64,000 nucleotides of DNA. Source: JACJWR01 sp963752505 (lineage in GTDB: Bacteria; Actinomycetota; Actinomycetes; S36-B12; UBA10799). A program made the translations under genes and the position numbers. How positions within the stretch are numbered: the first letter of the stretch is position 1; each line of letters opens with the position of its first letter. The stretch spans positions 248,001-312,000 of the forward strand of contig CAVVYM010000006.1 of the NCBI GenBank assembly GCA_963752505.1, in the 5' to 3' direction. Shown one piece after another: positions 16,595 through 24,766 of the stretch. The notes below the pieces were generated by a model. It was not told the DNA's origin. It saw only the letters and a program-made list of their open reading frames with translations, and did not search any database.

Positions 16595-18265
16595 CTACCC
16601 TGCAGCGTCCGGTGGCATGGGCTGGGGATTATCGGGCGTCGTGGTCGACGACCCGGACTGCGTGGCCGTCGCCGCCCCGACGTTCCCCTGGGCGATCTTG
16701 GCGAAGAAGTCGGTCTCGGCCTGGCGACGCGGGTAGGCGATGACAACCAAGGCGATGGCGCCAAGCACCAGAACCATGGCGATCGCGATCGCCCACTGCT
16801 TGCCGTCTGTGAACGCCGTCGACGCCGCGTCCACAATCTCCTGCTGAACAGACGCCGGATACTGCTGCGCGACCGCCTCCGCGCCCTCGAAGGAGGAGAG
16901 CATCTGCTGCGCCGCTTGAGTCCCCAACGCTTCCGACTGTTGCGGGCTCAGGGCACCCAGCGCGCGGGAGATCGACGCGCTATAGGCGACGGCCAGTGCA
17001 CTGCCCATGATCGCGTTCATGACGGATCCGCCGAAGTCGCGGGTCAGGTCGGTGAATGCCGATCCCATGCCGGCGCGCGCGGTTGGCAACGACGCCATCA
17101 GGGCCTTCGAGGCTGGAGTCACGGACAGACCGACGCCGGCACCACAGAACGCATAGGCGATCAACACGTGGTACCAACTGGCGCCCGGCTTCCAGAACAC
17201 CAAGATCCACAGGAACGCCACGACGACCACCGAGAGACCCAGGGTCAGCGTGGTGCGGCCTCCGCGCCGGGCGAGCATGGCCCCGGCCACGATGGAGAGC
17301 AGGATCAGCATGATTGACGCGGGCAACTGCATGATTGCCGCGGTGAGGGCGCTGTCGCCGAGCACGTTCTGCGTGAATTGCTGACCGATGAGCATGGTGC
17401 CGATCAGCGATCCGAACGTGATGGTGCCCGCCAGGGCCGCGACCCAGAAGCTCCTCGCCTTCGCTGCATCGAGATCCACCAACGGTCGCGGAGCTCGGCG
17501 CTGACGTTTGAGAAACAGCACCACAGCGAGGGCCGAAATCACGACTCCCCCGATGACCACCGACCAGCGGAAGCTAGCAATGCTCTGCAACGCTATGACG
17601 AGCGAAGCCACACCGATGACGCTGAGAATGCCGCCGAGGTTGTCGACACTGCCAGCGCTCTCACCGGCGTGCCTGGGAAGCACCCACGATCCGAGCACCA
17701 GGGCGACGAAAACTATCGGCACAGTCAGGACGAACACCGACCGCCAGTCGAAGTACTCGAGCAGGAGGCCGCCCAGCAGCGGCCCCAGAGCCGCGAATCC
17801 ACCGCCTACACCCGACCAAATGGCGATGGCTCGGGTCTGCGCGCCGCCGGAAAAGAGGGCAGACGTGAGCGACAGCGTGGTCGGGAAGAGCAGCCCCGCG
17901 GCCAGCCCGGCGAGGAAGCGGCCGCCGATGAGCACCTCGACGTTCGGCGCGAACGCGCTCAGCAGCGCCGTTGGGATCGAGAAGAATGCGCCGAGCTGGA
18001 ACATCAACTTGCGCCCGTATCGGTCGCCGATGGCACCGAAATACAGCACCGAGCAGGCAAGACCCAAGGTGAAGGCGTTGGCGACCGCCGTCAGCTGGGC
18101 TTGACTGGCGCTGAGCTCCCTGCCGATGGTGGGCAGCGCGACGTTGGCGATGCCGATGTTCATGTTGGCCGCGACGGCGCCGATAACCAGGGCGGTGAGA
18201 ACTAGGCCACTGCGGGACGGTTTGGTGCCGCGAGCTGCAGCGGGCGTGGTGGTGGACGTTGGCAC
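16595..18265 (-). CDS. MFS multidrug-type exporter (14-helix DHA2 family)
   Basis: A 556-residue major facilitator protein. Motif A is FGAIGDRYGRKLMF between helices 2 and 3; motif C-like GVGGGFAALGPLLGGLLLEY is typical of drug:H+ antiporters. Around 14 hydrophobic segments, with a long loop before the last helix (SYSASISRALGALSPQQ-like region) and a 45-residue Ser/Thr/Pro-rich C-terminal tail. Substrate unknown. GTG 18265 is favoured over TTG 18286 because GATGAT sits six bases upstream; neither start has a clear Shine-Dalgarno. Divergent from glpK. Confidence 0.88.
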   Translation of the reverse strand: MPTSTTTPAAARGTKPSRSGLVLTALVIGAVAANMNIGIANVALPTIGRELSASQAQLTAVANAFTLGLACSVLYFGAIGDRYGRKLMFQLGAFFSIPTALLSAFAPNVEVLIGGRFLAGLAAGLLFPTTLSLTSALFSGGAQTRAIAIWSGVGGGFAALGPLLGGLLLEYFDWRSVFVLTVPIVFVALVLGSWVLPRHAGESAGSVDNLGGILSVIGVASLVIALQSIASFRWSVVIGGVVISALAVVLFLKRQRRAPRPLVDLDAAKARSFWVAALAGTITFGSLIGTMLIGQQFTQNVLGDSALTAAIMQLPASIMLILLSIVAGAMLARRGGRTTLTLGLSVVVVAFLWILVFWKPGASWYHVLIAYAFCGAGVGLSVTPASKALMASLPTARAGMGSAFTDLTRDFGGSVMNAIMGSALAVAYSASISRALGALSPQQSEALGTQAAQQMLSSFEGAEAVAQQYPASVQQEIVDAASTAFTDGKQWAIAIAMVLVLGAIALVVIAYPRRQAETDFFAKIAQGNVGAATATQSGSSTTTPDNPQPMPPDAAG

Positions 18266-18494
18266 GGGGGAATCATCGCAGGTCAAGCCCGCCGTCCGCG
18301 TGCGGATGAATCAACGGGGTCCGGCGGCTGTGCCGGCCGGCAGCGCTCGGTGTGGCCTCGGATCCACGTTCTCCCAGCGGACCCCGTTGATCCCTCACCG
18401 CGGCGCCCAGACGGAGCGTCGGAACCACCGAATCCCGATTCCCGCTGCACGACACCCACGCGCAAGCAGAGCGAATAACACCCCCCTCTGGGGG

Positions 18495-18500
18495 TACCGT
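18495..18500 (+). promoter_or_regulatory. -10 element for leaderless glpK
   Basis: TACCGT seven bases before ATG 18508. Just upstream, bases 18481-18494 form a C-rich/G-rich hairpin with a three-base loop. Confidence 0.45.
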
Positions 18501-18507
18501 GGACGGC

Positions 18508-19983
18508 ATGACTTTGCTCGCCATCGACGTCGGCACGACCGGCGTGACCGCCCTGCTGGTATCCACCGACGCCAGCGTCGTTGCAAAGGGCTACCAGGAG
18601 TTCCCCCAGTACTTCCCGCATGAGGGCTGGGTGGAACACGATCCGGCAGAGATCTGGGACGCCACCCTGGCAGCCTGCGAACAGGCCCTCGAAGGCGACG
18701 AGGTGCCCAGCGCCATCGGGATCACGAATCAGCGCGAGACATTGGTCTTGTGGGATCGCGAGACCCTAGGCTCACCCATGAAGGCGATCGTCTGGCAGGA
18801 CCGTCGCACCGCCGGCATTTGCGCCCAGCTCAAGGCCGACGGCTACGAGGAGATGGTGGCTGAGCGCACCGGTCTCCGACTGGACCCCTACTTCACTGGC
18901 ACCAAAATCACCTGGGTCCATGACAACGCCCCCCACGTCTACGCCGGCATCAAGTCCGGTCACACAGCGATCGGCACCGTTGATTCCTACCTCATCGCCC
19001 GCCTGACCCGCGGCCTGCACCACGTCACCGACGCCAGCAACGCCAGTCGCACCCTGCTCTACAACCTCGCAACGGGTGACTGGGACGACGAACTCTGCGA
19101 CCTCTTGGACGTGCCCCGCCATGCCCTTCCGGAGATCGTCCCCTCCTACGGTGAGGTAGCAACGACCGATCCGAGCTGCTTCTTCGGCCTCTCGGTGCCG
19201 ATCGCCGGCATCGCAGGCGATCAGCAGGCGGCCCTGTTCGGGCAGGCCTGCTTCGTGCCGGGCTCATCGAAGTGCACCTACGGCACCGGTTCGTTCGTAC
19301 TGGTCAACACCGGCGAGGAGCTCGTACGATCGCAGAACGGTCTCCTCACCACGGTGGCCTGGCAGCACCCGGACGGCACCCGCGAGTTCGCCCTCGAAGG
19401 CGCCGTCTTCGTGACCGGTTCGGCGGTTCAGTGGCTGCGCGACGGGCTCGGCATCATCCGCAACGCGGCCGAGTCCGAGGAGTTGGCCTTAAGCGTGCCC
19501 GACAGCGGCGGTGTGGTGTTCGTGCCCGCCCTGGCGGGCCTCGGCGCACCGGACTGGGACCCGCAAGCCCGCGGCACCATCCTCGGCATCACCCGCGGCA
19601 CCACCCGCGCCCACATCGCACGGGCCACTCTCGAAGCCATCGCCTACCAGGTGCGCGATGTGGTGGACGTGATGGTGCACGAGTCCGGGGTGAAGCTGCC
19701 GAAACTTGCGGTGGATGGCGGTGCCTCGGCCAACAACTTCCTCTGTCAGACCCAGGCCAATCAACTGCAGGTTCCCGTCGTACGGCCCGCGGTGCTGGAA
19801 ACCACCGGAATGGGGGCGGCCTTCCTGGCGGGACTCGGCACCGGCGTGTGGACATCGCAGGAGGAACTCGCGCTCACCTGGCGCGAGGACGCGCAATTCT
19901 CACCTGGGGCCATGGATGCCAAGGGCCACCGCCGCTGGCGCACAGCGGTGGAGCGCTCGCGCGGCTGGGCCTCGATGGACTAG
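18508..19983 (+). CDS. glpK: Glycerol kinase
   Basis: Phosphorylates glycerol to glycerol-3-phosphate. 491 residues, FGGY family: phosphate loop LLAIDVGTTGVTALLV, GITNQRETLVLWD, TKITWVHDN, IAGIAGDQQAALFGQACF with the catalytic Asp, GTGSFVLVNTG, and the FGGY C-terminal signature around VDGGASANNFLCQTQANQL. ATG 18508 preferred to GTG 18499. No glpF or glpD adjoins it, so it is a stand-alone gene, though plsC at 20762 uses its product. Confidence 0.93.
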   Translation: MTLLAIDVGTTGVTALLVSTDASVVAKGYQEFPQYFPHEGWVEHDPAEIWDATLAACEQALEGDEVPSAIGITNQRETLVLWDRETLGSPMKAIVWQDRRTAGICAQLKADGYEEMVAERTGLRLDPYFTGTKITWVHDNAPHVYAGIKSGHTAIGTVDSYLIARLTRGLHHVTDASNASRTLLYNLATGDWDDELCDLLDVPRHALPEIVPSYGEVATTDPSCFFGLSVPIAGIAGDQQAALFGQACFVPGSSKCTYGTGSFVLVNTGEELVRSQNGLLTTVAWQHPDGTREFALEGAVFVTGSAVQWLRDGLGIIRNAAESEELALSVPDSGGVVFVPALAGLGAPDWDPQARGTILGITRGTTRAHIARATLEAIAYQVRDVVDVMVHESGVKLPKLAVDGGASANNFLCQTQANQLQVPVVRPAVLETTGMGAAFLAGLGTGVWTSQEELALTWREDAQFSPGAMDAKGHRRWRTAVERSRGWASMD

Positions 19984-20016
19984 CGGGCAGGACATGCAGG
20001 CGAGGTGACAGCGCAC

Positions 20017-20751
20017 ATGGGTGATCCCGAACTGACCGGCCAGCCTCGCTTCGCCGTGCTGATCGACGCCGACAATGCACAAGCGGCAGTCATCAAGGGG
20101 CTTCTCGCCGAGGTTGCGCGCTACGGCGAGGCCACCACCCGGCGGATCTACGGCGACTTCACCTCGAATCAACTCGCACAGTGGAAGCGCGTGATTCAGC
20201 CGCTGGCCATCAAGCCCGTGCAGCAATTCGCCTACACGACCGGGAAGAACGCCACCGACGGCGCACTGATCATCGACGCCATGGACATGCTCTACACCGG
20301 CCGCTACGACGGCTTCTGCCTCGTGAGCAGCGACAGCGACTTCACCGGCCTGGCGCTACGCCTGCGCGAGGCCGGCCTGGTCGTCCTCGGATTCGGCGAA
20401 CGTCGCACACCCGAGGCGTTCCGCAAGGCCTGTCACCGATTCGTTTTCACCGACCTGCTCAGGCCGGAAACCGAAGCCCGGCCGCACGAGGATCCGACGC
20501 CACCGACGGAGGTGAAGACCTTCCCGGAGCGGGAGGTCGTCGCCGCGGTCGATGAATCCGCCGACGACAGCGGTTGGGCGAACCTAGCGACCGTGGGCAG
20601 CTACCTCAACAAGGTCCAGTCCGATTTCGATTCGCGGGACTACGGCTACCGCAAGCTTTCCGACTTGGTGACCGGTCGACCCGACTTGCTGACCGTCGAA
20701 CGACGTCGCGCCAACGGCCAAGACGTCGTCTACGTCCGCCGCGTCACCTGA
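20017..20751 (+). CDS. NYN-domain ribonuclease-like protein with C-terminal LOTUS/OST-HTH domain
   Basis: A 244-residue protein. The N-terminal NYN (PIN-like) nuclease domain (about residues 8-150) keeps the acidic residues in FAVLIDADNAQ, GALIIDAMDMLY and LVSSDSDFTGLALRLRE. After a Glu/Pro-rich linker, residues about 185-244 form a LOTUS/OST-HTH module: ANLATVGSYLNKVQSDFD through VYVRRV, an RNA-binding fold. Such proteins are predicted to cleave or sense RNA; the substrate is unknown. ATG 20017 is preferred to GTG 20005 because GCGAGG lies a proper distance upstream. Confidence 0.85.
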   Translation: MGDPELTGQPRFAVLIDADNAQAAVIKGLLAEVARYGEATTRRIYGDFTSNQLAQWKRVIQPLAIKPVQQFAYTTGKNATDGALIIDAMDMLYTGRYDGFCLVSSDSDFTGLALRLREAGLVVLGFGERRTPEAFRKACHRFVFTDLLRPETEARPHEDPTPPTEVKTFPEREVVAAVDESADDSGWANLATVGSYLNKVQSDFDSRDYGYRKLSDLVTGRPDLLTVERRRANGQDVVYVRRVT

Positions 20752-20761
20752 ACCGCGCAGT

Positions 20762-21496
20762 TTAGGCAGCGACTTGCGCCGGTTCCCCTTCGCTCCCGAC
20801 GGATTCGGCGGGCGCCTGGGGTCCGGCGGTGCCCTTCGCCCGCGCGGCGTACATGTCGACGTATTCCTGACCGGAGAGTTCCATGAGTTCGTACATGATC
20901 TCGTCGGAGATCGAGCGCAGCACGAACCGGTCGTTCTCCATCCCCTCGTAGCGGGAGAAGTCCAGCGGCGTGCCGATCTTGACCCCAACGCGCATGATCC
21001 GAGGCCGCTTGGAACCGATGGGCTGAATCTTCTCCGTGTCGATCATCGCCACCGGAATCACCGGGACGCCCGCTTCCAGCGCCATCCGAGCCACGCCGGT
21101 CTTGCCGCGGTAGAGGCGCCCGTCGGGTGAGCGGGTGCCCTCCGGGTAGATGCCGAGCAGGTGCCCCTCACCGAGGATCCGAAGTCCGGTGTTCAGGGCG
21201 TCCTCCGCAGCCGAGGCACCCGACCGGTCGATGGGGACCTGGCCGACGCCGGTGAAGAACATGCGCGAGAGCCAGCCCTTGAGGCCCTTGCCGTTGAAGT
21301 ACTCGGCCTTGGCCAGGAAGGTGATGCGACGCGGGCAGACCAGCGGCAGGAAGAACGAGTCGGAGAACGAGAGGTGGTTGCTCGCGAGGATGGCCGGACC
21401 GGTCTCCGGAATGTTCTCGAGGCCTTCGACCCGAGGTCTGTAGAGCAGGCGCAGCAGCGGCCCCAAAAGGACCGTCTTAAGAAACCAGTACAGCAC
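20762..21496 (-). CDS. plsC: 1-acyl-sn-glycerol-3-phosphate acyltransferase
   Basis: Acylates lysophosphatidic acid at the membrane face. 244 residues. Catalytic HxxxxD in ASNHLSFSDSFFLP, substrate motif YPEGTRSPDGRLYRGKTG, and VPVIPVAM. N-terminal hydrophobic anchor. GTG 21496 follows GAGGAG with a five-base spacer. The C-terminus is Ala/Pro/Glu-rich and disordered-looking. Convergent with the NYN gene, ten bases apart. Position matches the acyltransferase Rv2182c of M. tuberculosis. Confidence 0.9.
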   Translation of the reverse strand: MLYWFLKTVLLGPLLRLLYRPRVEGLENIPETGPAILASNHLSFSDSFFLPLVCPRRITFLAKAEYFNGKGLKGWLSRMFFTGVGQVPIDRSGASAAEDALNTGLRILGEGHLLGIYPEGTRSPDGRLYRGKTGVARMALEAGVPVIPVAMIDTEKIQPIGSKRPRIMRVGVKIGTPLDFSRYEGMENDRFVLRSISDEIMYELMELSGQEYVDMYAARAKGTAGPQAPAESVGSEGEPAQVAA

Positions 21497-21742
21497 CAGT
21501 ACTCCTCGAGGTTGTACGACCCGACCACACCCGAGACCCGGGAATCGCTCGCCCGAATCTTACGTGCACGCTCACCGTCCCGTCGATGCCCATCGCTGCT
21601 CCGGGGTGGGTTGCGCTTGAAACGACCGTGGCACGTGCGACGATACCGTTAGTGCGGGTGCGCGAGGGTGCCTATTGCACCACATTGCTCCCCATACCCG
21701 CCGATCAATCGAGTCATACCCGCGACTGCAAAGGACTTGCCG

Positions 21743-22495
21743 ATGCCCCTCCTTACCGACGCCGATCCCTTCTACTTCGATGGCGGAAGCGTGGGAGTGC
21801 TCCTCGTCCACGGCTTCACCGGGAGTCCCCGATCGATGAAGGACTGGGGCCGTTACCTGGCGGACGCCGGCTACACCGTGTCGGTGCCTCGGCTGCCCGG
21901 GCACGGCACGTCCTGGCAGGAGATGAACAAGACGCGGTGGGAGGACTGGTACGGCGAGGCCGAGCGCGAACTGCGCGACCTCAGCAGCCGCTGCGACTCG
22001 GTTTTCGTGATGGGCCTATCCATGGGTGGGTCGCTGGCTCTCCGCCTCGCAGAACAGAATCCCGACATCGACGGCCTGGTGATTGTCAACGCCGCCGTCC
22101 ACACCGAGCGTCCGGATCGCCACCTGCTGCCGTTCATCCGCCACGTTGTGCCCGCCTTCCCGGGCATCACCAACGACATCAAGAAGCCGGGCATCGACGA
22201 AGGCGGCTATACCAAGATTCCCCTGCAGGCGGCGTACTCGTTGCAGCAACTGTGGGCGCAGGTGAAGCGCGACATCAGCAACGTGAAGCAACCCCTGCTG
22301 GTGATGCGCAGCGCGGAGGACCACGTTGTGGAGGCTTCCAACACCGAGTGGATCCTCGACCACGTGGCCAGCGACGACATCACGTTCGTGGAACTCGAGA
22401 ACTCCTACCACGTGGCGACCATGGACTACGACGCACCGCTGATCTTCGCCGAGAGCGAGGCGTTCATGAAGCGGCTGGCCAGCGCCACCGTCTAA
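21743..22495 (+). CDS. Alpha/beta hydrolase (carboxylesterase/monoacylglycerol lipase type)
   Basis: A 250-residue serine hydrolase. Oxyanion HGFTGSP, nucleophile elbow GLSMGGSLALRLA, acid Asp in RSAEDHVV and catalytic His in ENSYHVATMDYD. It resembles Est30-type short carboxylesterases acting on monoacylglycerols or short-chain esters. ATG 21743 follows AAAGGA with a seven-base spacer; the in-frame ATG at 21668 has none. The 246-base region upstream to plsC holds no other gene. Confidence 0.88.
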   Translation: MPLLTDADPFYFDGGSVGVLLVHGFTGSPRSMKDWGRYLADAGYTVSVPRLPGHGTSWQEMNKTRWEDWYGEAERELRDLSSRCDSVFVMGLSMGGSLALRLAEQNPDIDGLVIVNAAVHTERPDRHLLPFIRHVVPAFPGITNDIKKPGIDEGGYTKIPLQAAYSLQQLWAQVKRDISNVKQPLLVMRSAEDHVVEASNTEWILDHVASDDITFVELENSYHVATMDYDAPLIFAESEAFMKRLASATV

Positions 22496-22537
22496 CCCGA
22501 TGCGAGGCTGATCCGCCGTGCGCACCAGGAAGATGCC

Positions 22538-23146
22538 ATGAGCACCCCCGACGAGGCCCGACCCGACCTCATCCCGCTCATCGACCTCGAACCGGCCGAA
22601 GCGGAGAAAGTGGCCGATGCGATGTCCAACGTCGGGCTCGAAGCCGTGTTGCACCGACTCGACATCGGCGCGCGCGAAGGCACGATGGCCAAGGCGTTGG
22701 TGCGCCTCTACGTGCCGCGCGGGCAACTCAAGGACGCCCGTGCAGTGGTGCGGGGCGTGCTGCCCGACTATGCGGGCGCGTCGGCGGAGAACAGACCCGA
22801 GACGCTCGCATCAGGTGAGGAGAAGGCCTGGGCCGAGATCGTGGCGGACCTGCGATCGGACGGCTTCGACGAGCCCACGGCACCTCCGCCTGCCTACCAG
22901 CCCGATCCCCCGGAGCGCTACGTGCCTCCCGAGCCGCCGCCGATCGGCAGGCCGAGCCACACCACGACGCTGTCCTGGGTGGGACTCATCGCCGGCATCG
23001 CCGTGGCGATCTTCGGCGCATCGGTATTCGGCGGCGGCACCGTGGCGGTGCTGGGCATCGCCATGTTCATCGCCGGATTCGTCTCGCTGATCTACCGGAT
23101 GCGCGAGCGCGATCCGGACGACGATGACGACGGTGCAGTTGTGTGA
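22538..23146 (+). CDS. Conserved actinobacterial membrane protein, unknown function
   Basis: 202 residues. The N-terminal 80 residues look like a small soluble alpha/beta domain similar to DUF2007-type signal-transducing modules (IPLIDLEPAEAEKVADAM, ALVRLYVPRGQLKDARAVV). A proline-rich linker follows (about 115-145), then two hydrophobic helices (WVGLIAGIAVAIFGASVF and GTVAVLGIAMFIAGFVSLIY) and a short acidic Asp-run C-terminus. RBS AGGAAG five bases before the ATG. Follows the hydrolase by 42 bases, likely the same operon. No function can be given. Confidence 0.75.
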   Translation: MSTPDEARPDLIPLIDLEPAEAEKVADAMSNVGLEAVLHRLDIGAREGTMAKALVRLYVPRGQLKDARAVVRGVLPDYAGASAENRPETLASGEEKAWAEIVADLRSDGFDEPTAPPPAYQPDPPERYVPPEPPPIGRPSHTTTLSWVGLIAGIAVAIFGASVFGGGTVAVLGIAMFIAGFVSLIYRMRERDPDDDDDGAVV

Positions 23147-23233
23147 CGTTCGCGCGCCACAACCCGTACTCGTCGGCAACAATGGCCCCGCACGGCCTAT
23201 CCAACCGGGCTGATCAAGGGAGCATCGCCGAAA

Positions 23234-24463
23234 ATGATTACCGAGAAGATCGAGCTTCGGGGCCACGTCATCGACAGCGGCCAGTTGGGCCGGGTACTCG
23301 ACGAGGTACTTGAGGTCGGTGGGGACTACCTCGTTGAGCGTTTCGTGCTGGGCAAGTCCAAGGAAGACGAGTCGTACGCTCGCATCGAGGTCAGTGCCGA
23401 CGACGCCGGGGTGCTGCGCGAAATCATGTCGCGCATCACCCAGGAGGGTGTCACAGCGGTTGATCCCAAGGACGCCACGCTGGAGCCCGCCCCAAGCGAC
23501 GGGGTCTTCCCCGAGGGTTTCTACGCCAGCACGAATCTGCCGACTCATGTGCGCATCGCGGGTGAGTGGGTGCTGGTGGAGCACCCCGAGATGGACTGCG
23601 CACTGGTGGTCGACGGCTTCTCAGCGCGCACGGTGCCGATGTGCGACGTGCGCGCCGATGAGTTGGTCGTCGTTGGCAGTTCCGGCGTGAAGGTGACAGC
23701 CCCCGCCGCAAACCCACTCGCTGACGAGAGCGTGTTCGAGTTCATGAACTCGGTGGTCTCCTCGGAGAAGCCGCAGGCGTTGCTGGTGCGCCAGATCGCC
23801 GAGGAAATGCGCCAGACCAAGGCCGACGGCAAGAAGATCCTGTGGGTCGGCGGCCCAGCAATCGTGCATACGGGCGGATCCGCCGCCATGAGCGAACTCG
23901 TCCGAGCGGGCTACGTCAACGTGCTGTTCGCGGGAAACGCCCTGGCCACCCACGACATCGAGGCTGCCATGTACGGCACCTCGCTCGGTGTGGATCTGTC
24001 GAAGGGATCCGGCGTCGAGCACGGGCACGAGCACCACTTGCGCGCCATCAACCGCATCAGGTCGTACGGCTCGATCCCCAATGCCGTTGCCGCCGGCGCG
24101 CTGACCTCGGGGATCATGCACGCCTTGGTAGAGCAGGGGTGCCCGTTCGTCCTCGTCGGTTCGGTGCGCGACGACGGCCCGCTGCCCGACGTGTACACCG
24201 ACGTGATCGCCGGTCAGCGCGCCATGCGCGGGGCGATCGCGGACGTCGGATTCACCATCATGGTGGCGACCATGCTGCACGCCATTGGCACGGGCAACCT
24301 GCTGCCCGCCAGCATCCCGCTGGTCTGCGTCGACATCAACCCGGCCACCGTCACCAAGTTGGCCGACCGCGGTAGTGCGCATGCCACCGGGGTCGTCACC
24401 GACATCGGGCTGTTCCTCGAACAACTCGCAGATGAACTTGTCCCGGAACGTTCGCGTGGCTAA
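23234..24463 (+). CDS. Ornithine cyclodeaminase, archaeal/ArgZ-type (TIGR00300 / LOR-SDH domain)
   Basis: A 409-residue protein of the TIGR00300 family, found in archaea and as the C-terminal part of cyanobacterial ArgZ/AgrE; characterised members convert ornithine to proline and ammonia with NAD. N-terminal LOR/SDH region: ELRGHVIDSGQLGRVLDEV and GDYLVERFVLGKSKEDES. The C-terminal Rossmann-like part has KKILWVGGPAIVHTGG, VNVLFAGNALATHDIEAA and CVDINPATVTKLADRGS. It lacks the N-terminal arginine dihydrolase domain of ArgZ. RBS AAGGGAG about 11 bases upstream. It stands alone, followed by a hairpin-rich gap. Confidence 0.82.
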   Translation: MITEKIELRGHVIDSGQLGRVLDEVLEVGGDYLVERFVLGKSKEDESYARIEVSADDAGVLREIMSRITQEGVTAVDPKDATLEPAPSDGVFPEGFYASTNLPTHVRIAGEWVLVEHPEMDCALVVDGFSARTVPMCDVRADELVVVGSSGVKVTAPAANPLADESVFEFMNSVVSSEKPQALLVRQIAEEMRQTKADGKKILWVGGPAIVHTGGSAAMSELVRAGYVNVLFAGNALATHDIEAAMYGTSLGVDLSKGSGVEHGHEHHLRAINRIRSYGSIPNAVAAGALTSGIMHALVEQGCPFVLVGSVRDDGPLPDVYTDVIAGQRAMRGAIADVGFTIMVATMLHAIGTGNLLPASIPLVCVDINPATVTKLADRGSAHATGVVTDIGLFLEQLADELVPERSRG

Positions 24464-24766
24464 CGCGCGCAGGGGCGCCCTCGGGGTGCTCGGCAGCACC
24501 GCCGCTTCACCGTCGGCCGTTCCCGGTGGGGGCGTACGGACTTCCTCCCCCTAGAACCCTTACGCCCCCACCGGTCGGCACCAAGCCCCCTCCGACCGAG
24601 TGGCGGCAGCTTCCCCGACTTGCGTGCCGCTGCCCGGCTCTTGGTGCCAGAAAGAACAATACCGACTTTGGCGAATTCAGCCGCACAGTTGTCCACAGCC
24701 CATTGCCAGCAGCCCATTCCAGCTCGCGCGCCGCGGGCCGCGCACGGCAAGGAGCACCGCCGGGCA
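24464..24766. other. 303-base gene-free gap between convergent genes, rich in inverted repeats
   Basis: No convincing open frame. It holds two nested or adjacent inverted-repeat structures: a strong hairpin at 24523-24574 and arms GGCACCAAG (24577-24585) with CTTGGTGCC (24640-24648) enclosing GGCAGC/GCTGCC. A single TTGTCCACA resembling a DnaA box lies near 24685. Confidence 0.6.
24523..24574. terminator. Strong hairpin, probable bidirectional terminator
   Basis: Arms 24523-24539 and 24558-24574 pair over 17 positions with one mismatch (C-T at 24537/24560), loop 18 bases. Between two convergent genes. No T-run follows either side, so it may rely on Rho or be a repeat element. Confidence 0.6.

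Noticed and set aside
15317..17317. A 666-codon plus-strand frame opposite aroG and the MFS gene
   Set aside because: Composition is Arg/Gly/His-rich and it spans two real genes on the other strand; antisense artefact.
18481..18494. C-rich/G-rich mini hairpin just before glpK
   Set aside because: Only about five base pairs, partly merged with the -10 region; too small to call a regulatory structure.
21497..21742. Possible small gene or promoter in the plsC-hydrolase gap
   Set aside because: No frame with RBS and family-like composition; TTGAAA near 21616 has no properly spaced -10 partner.
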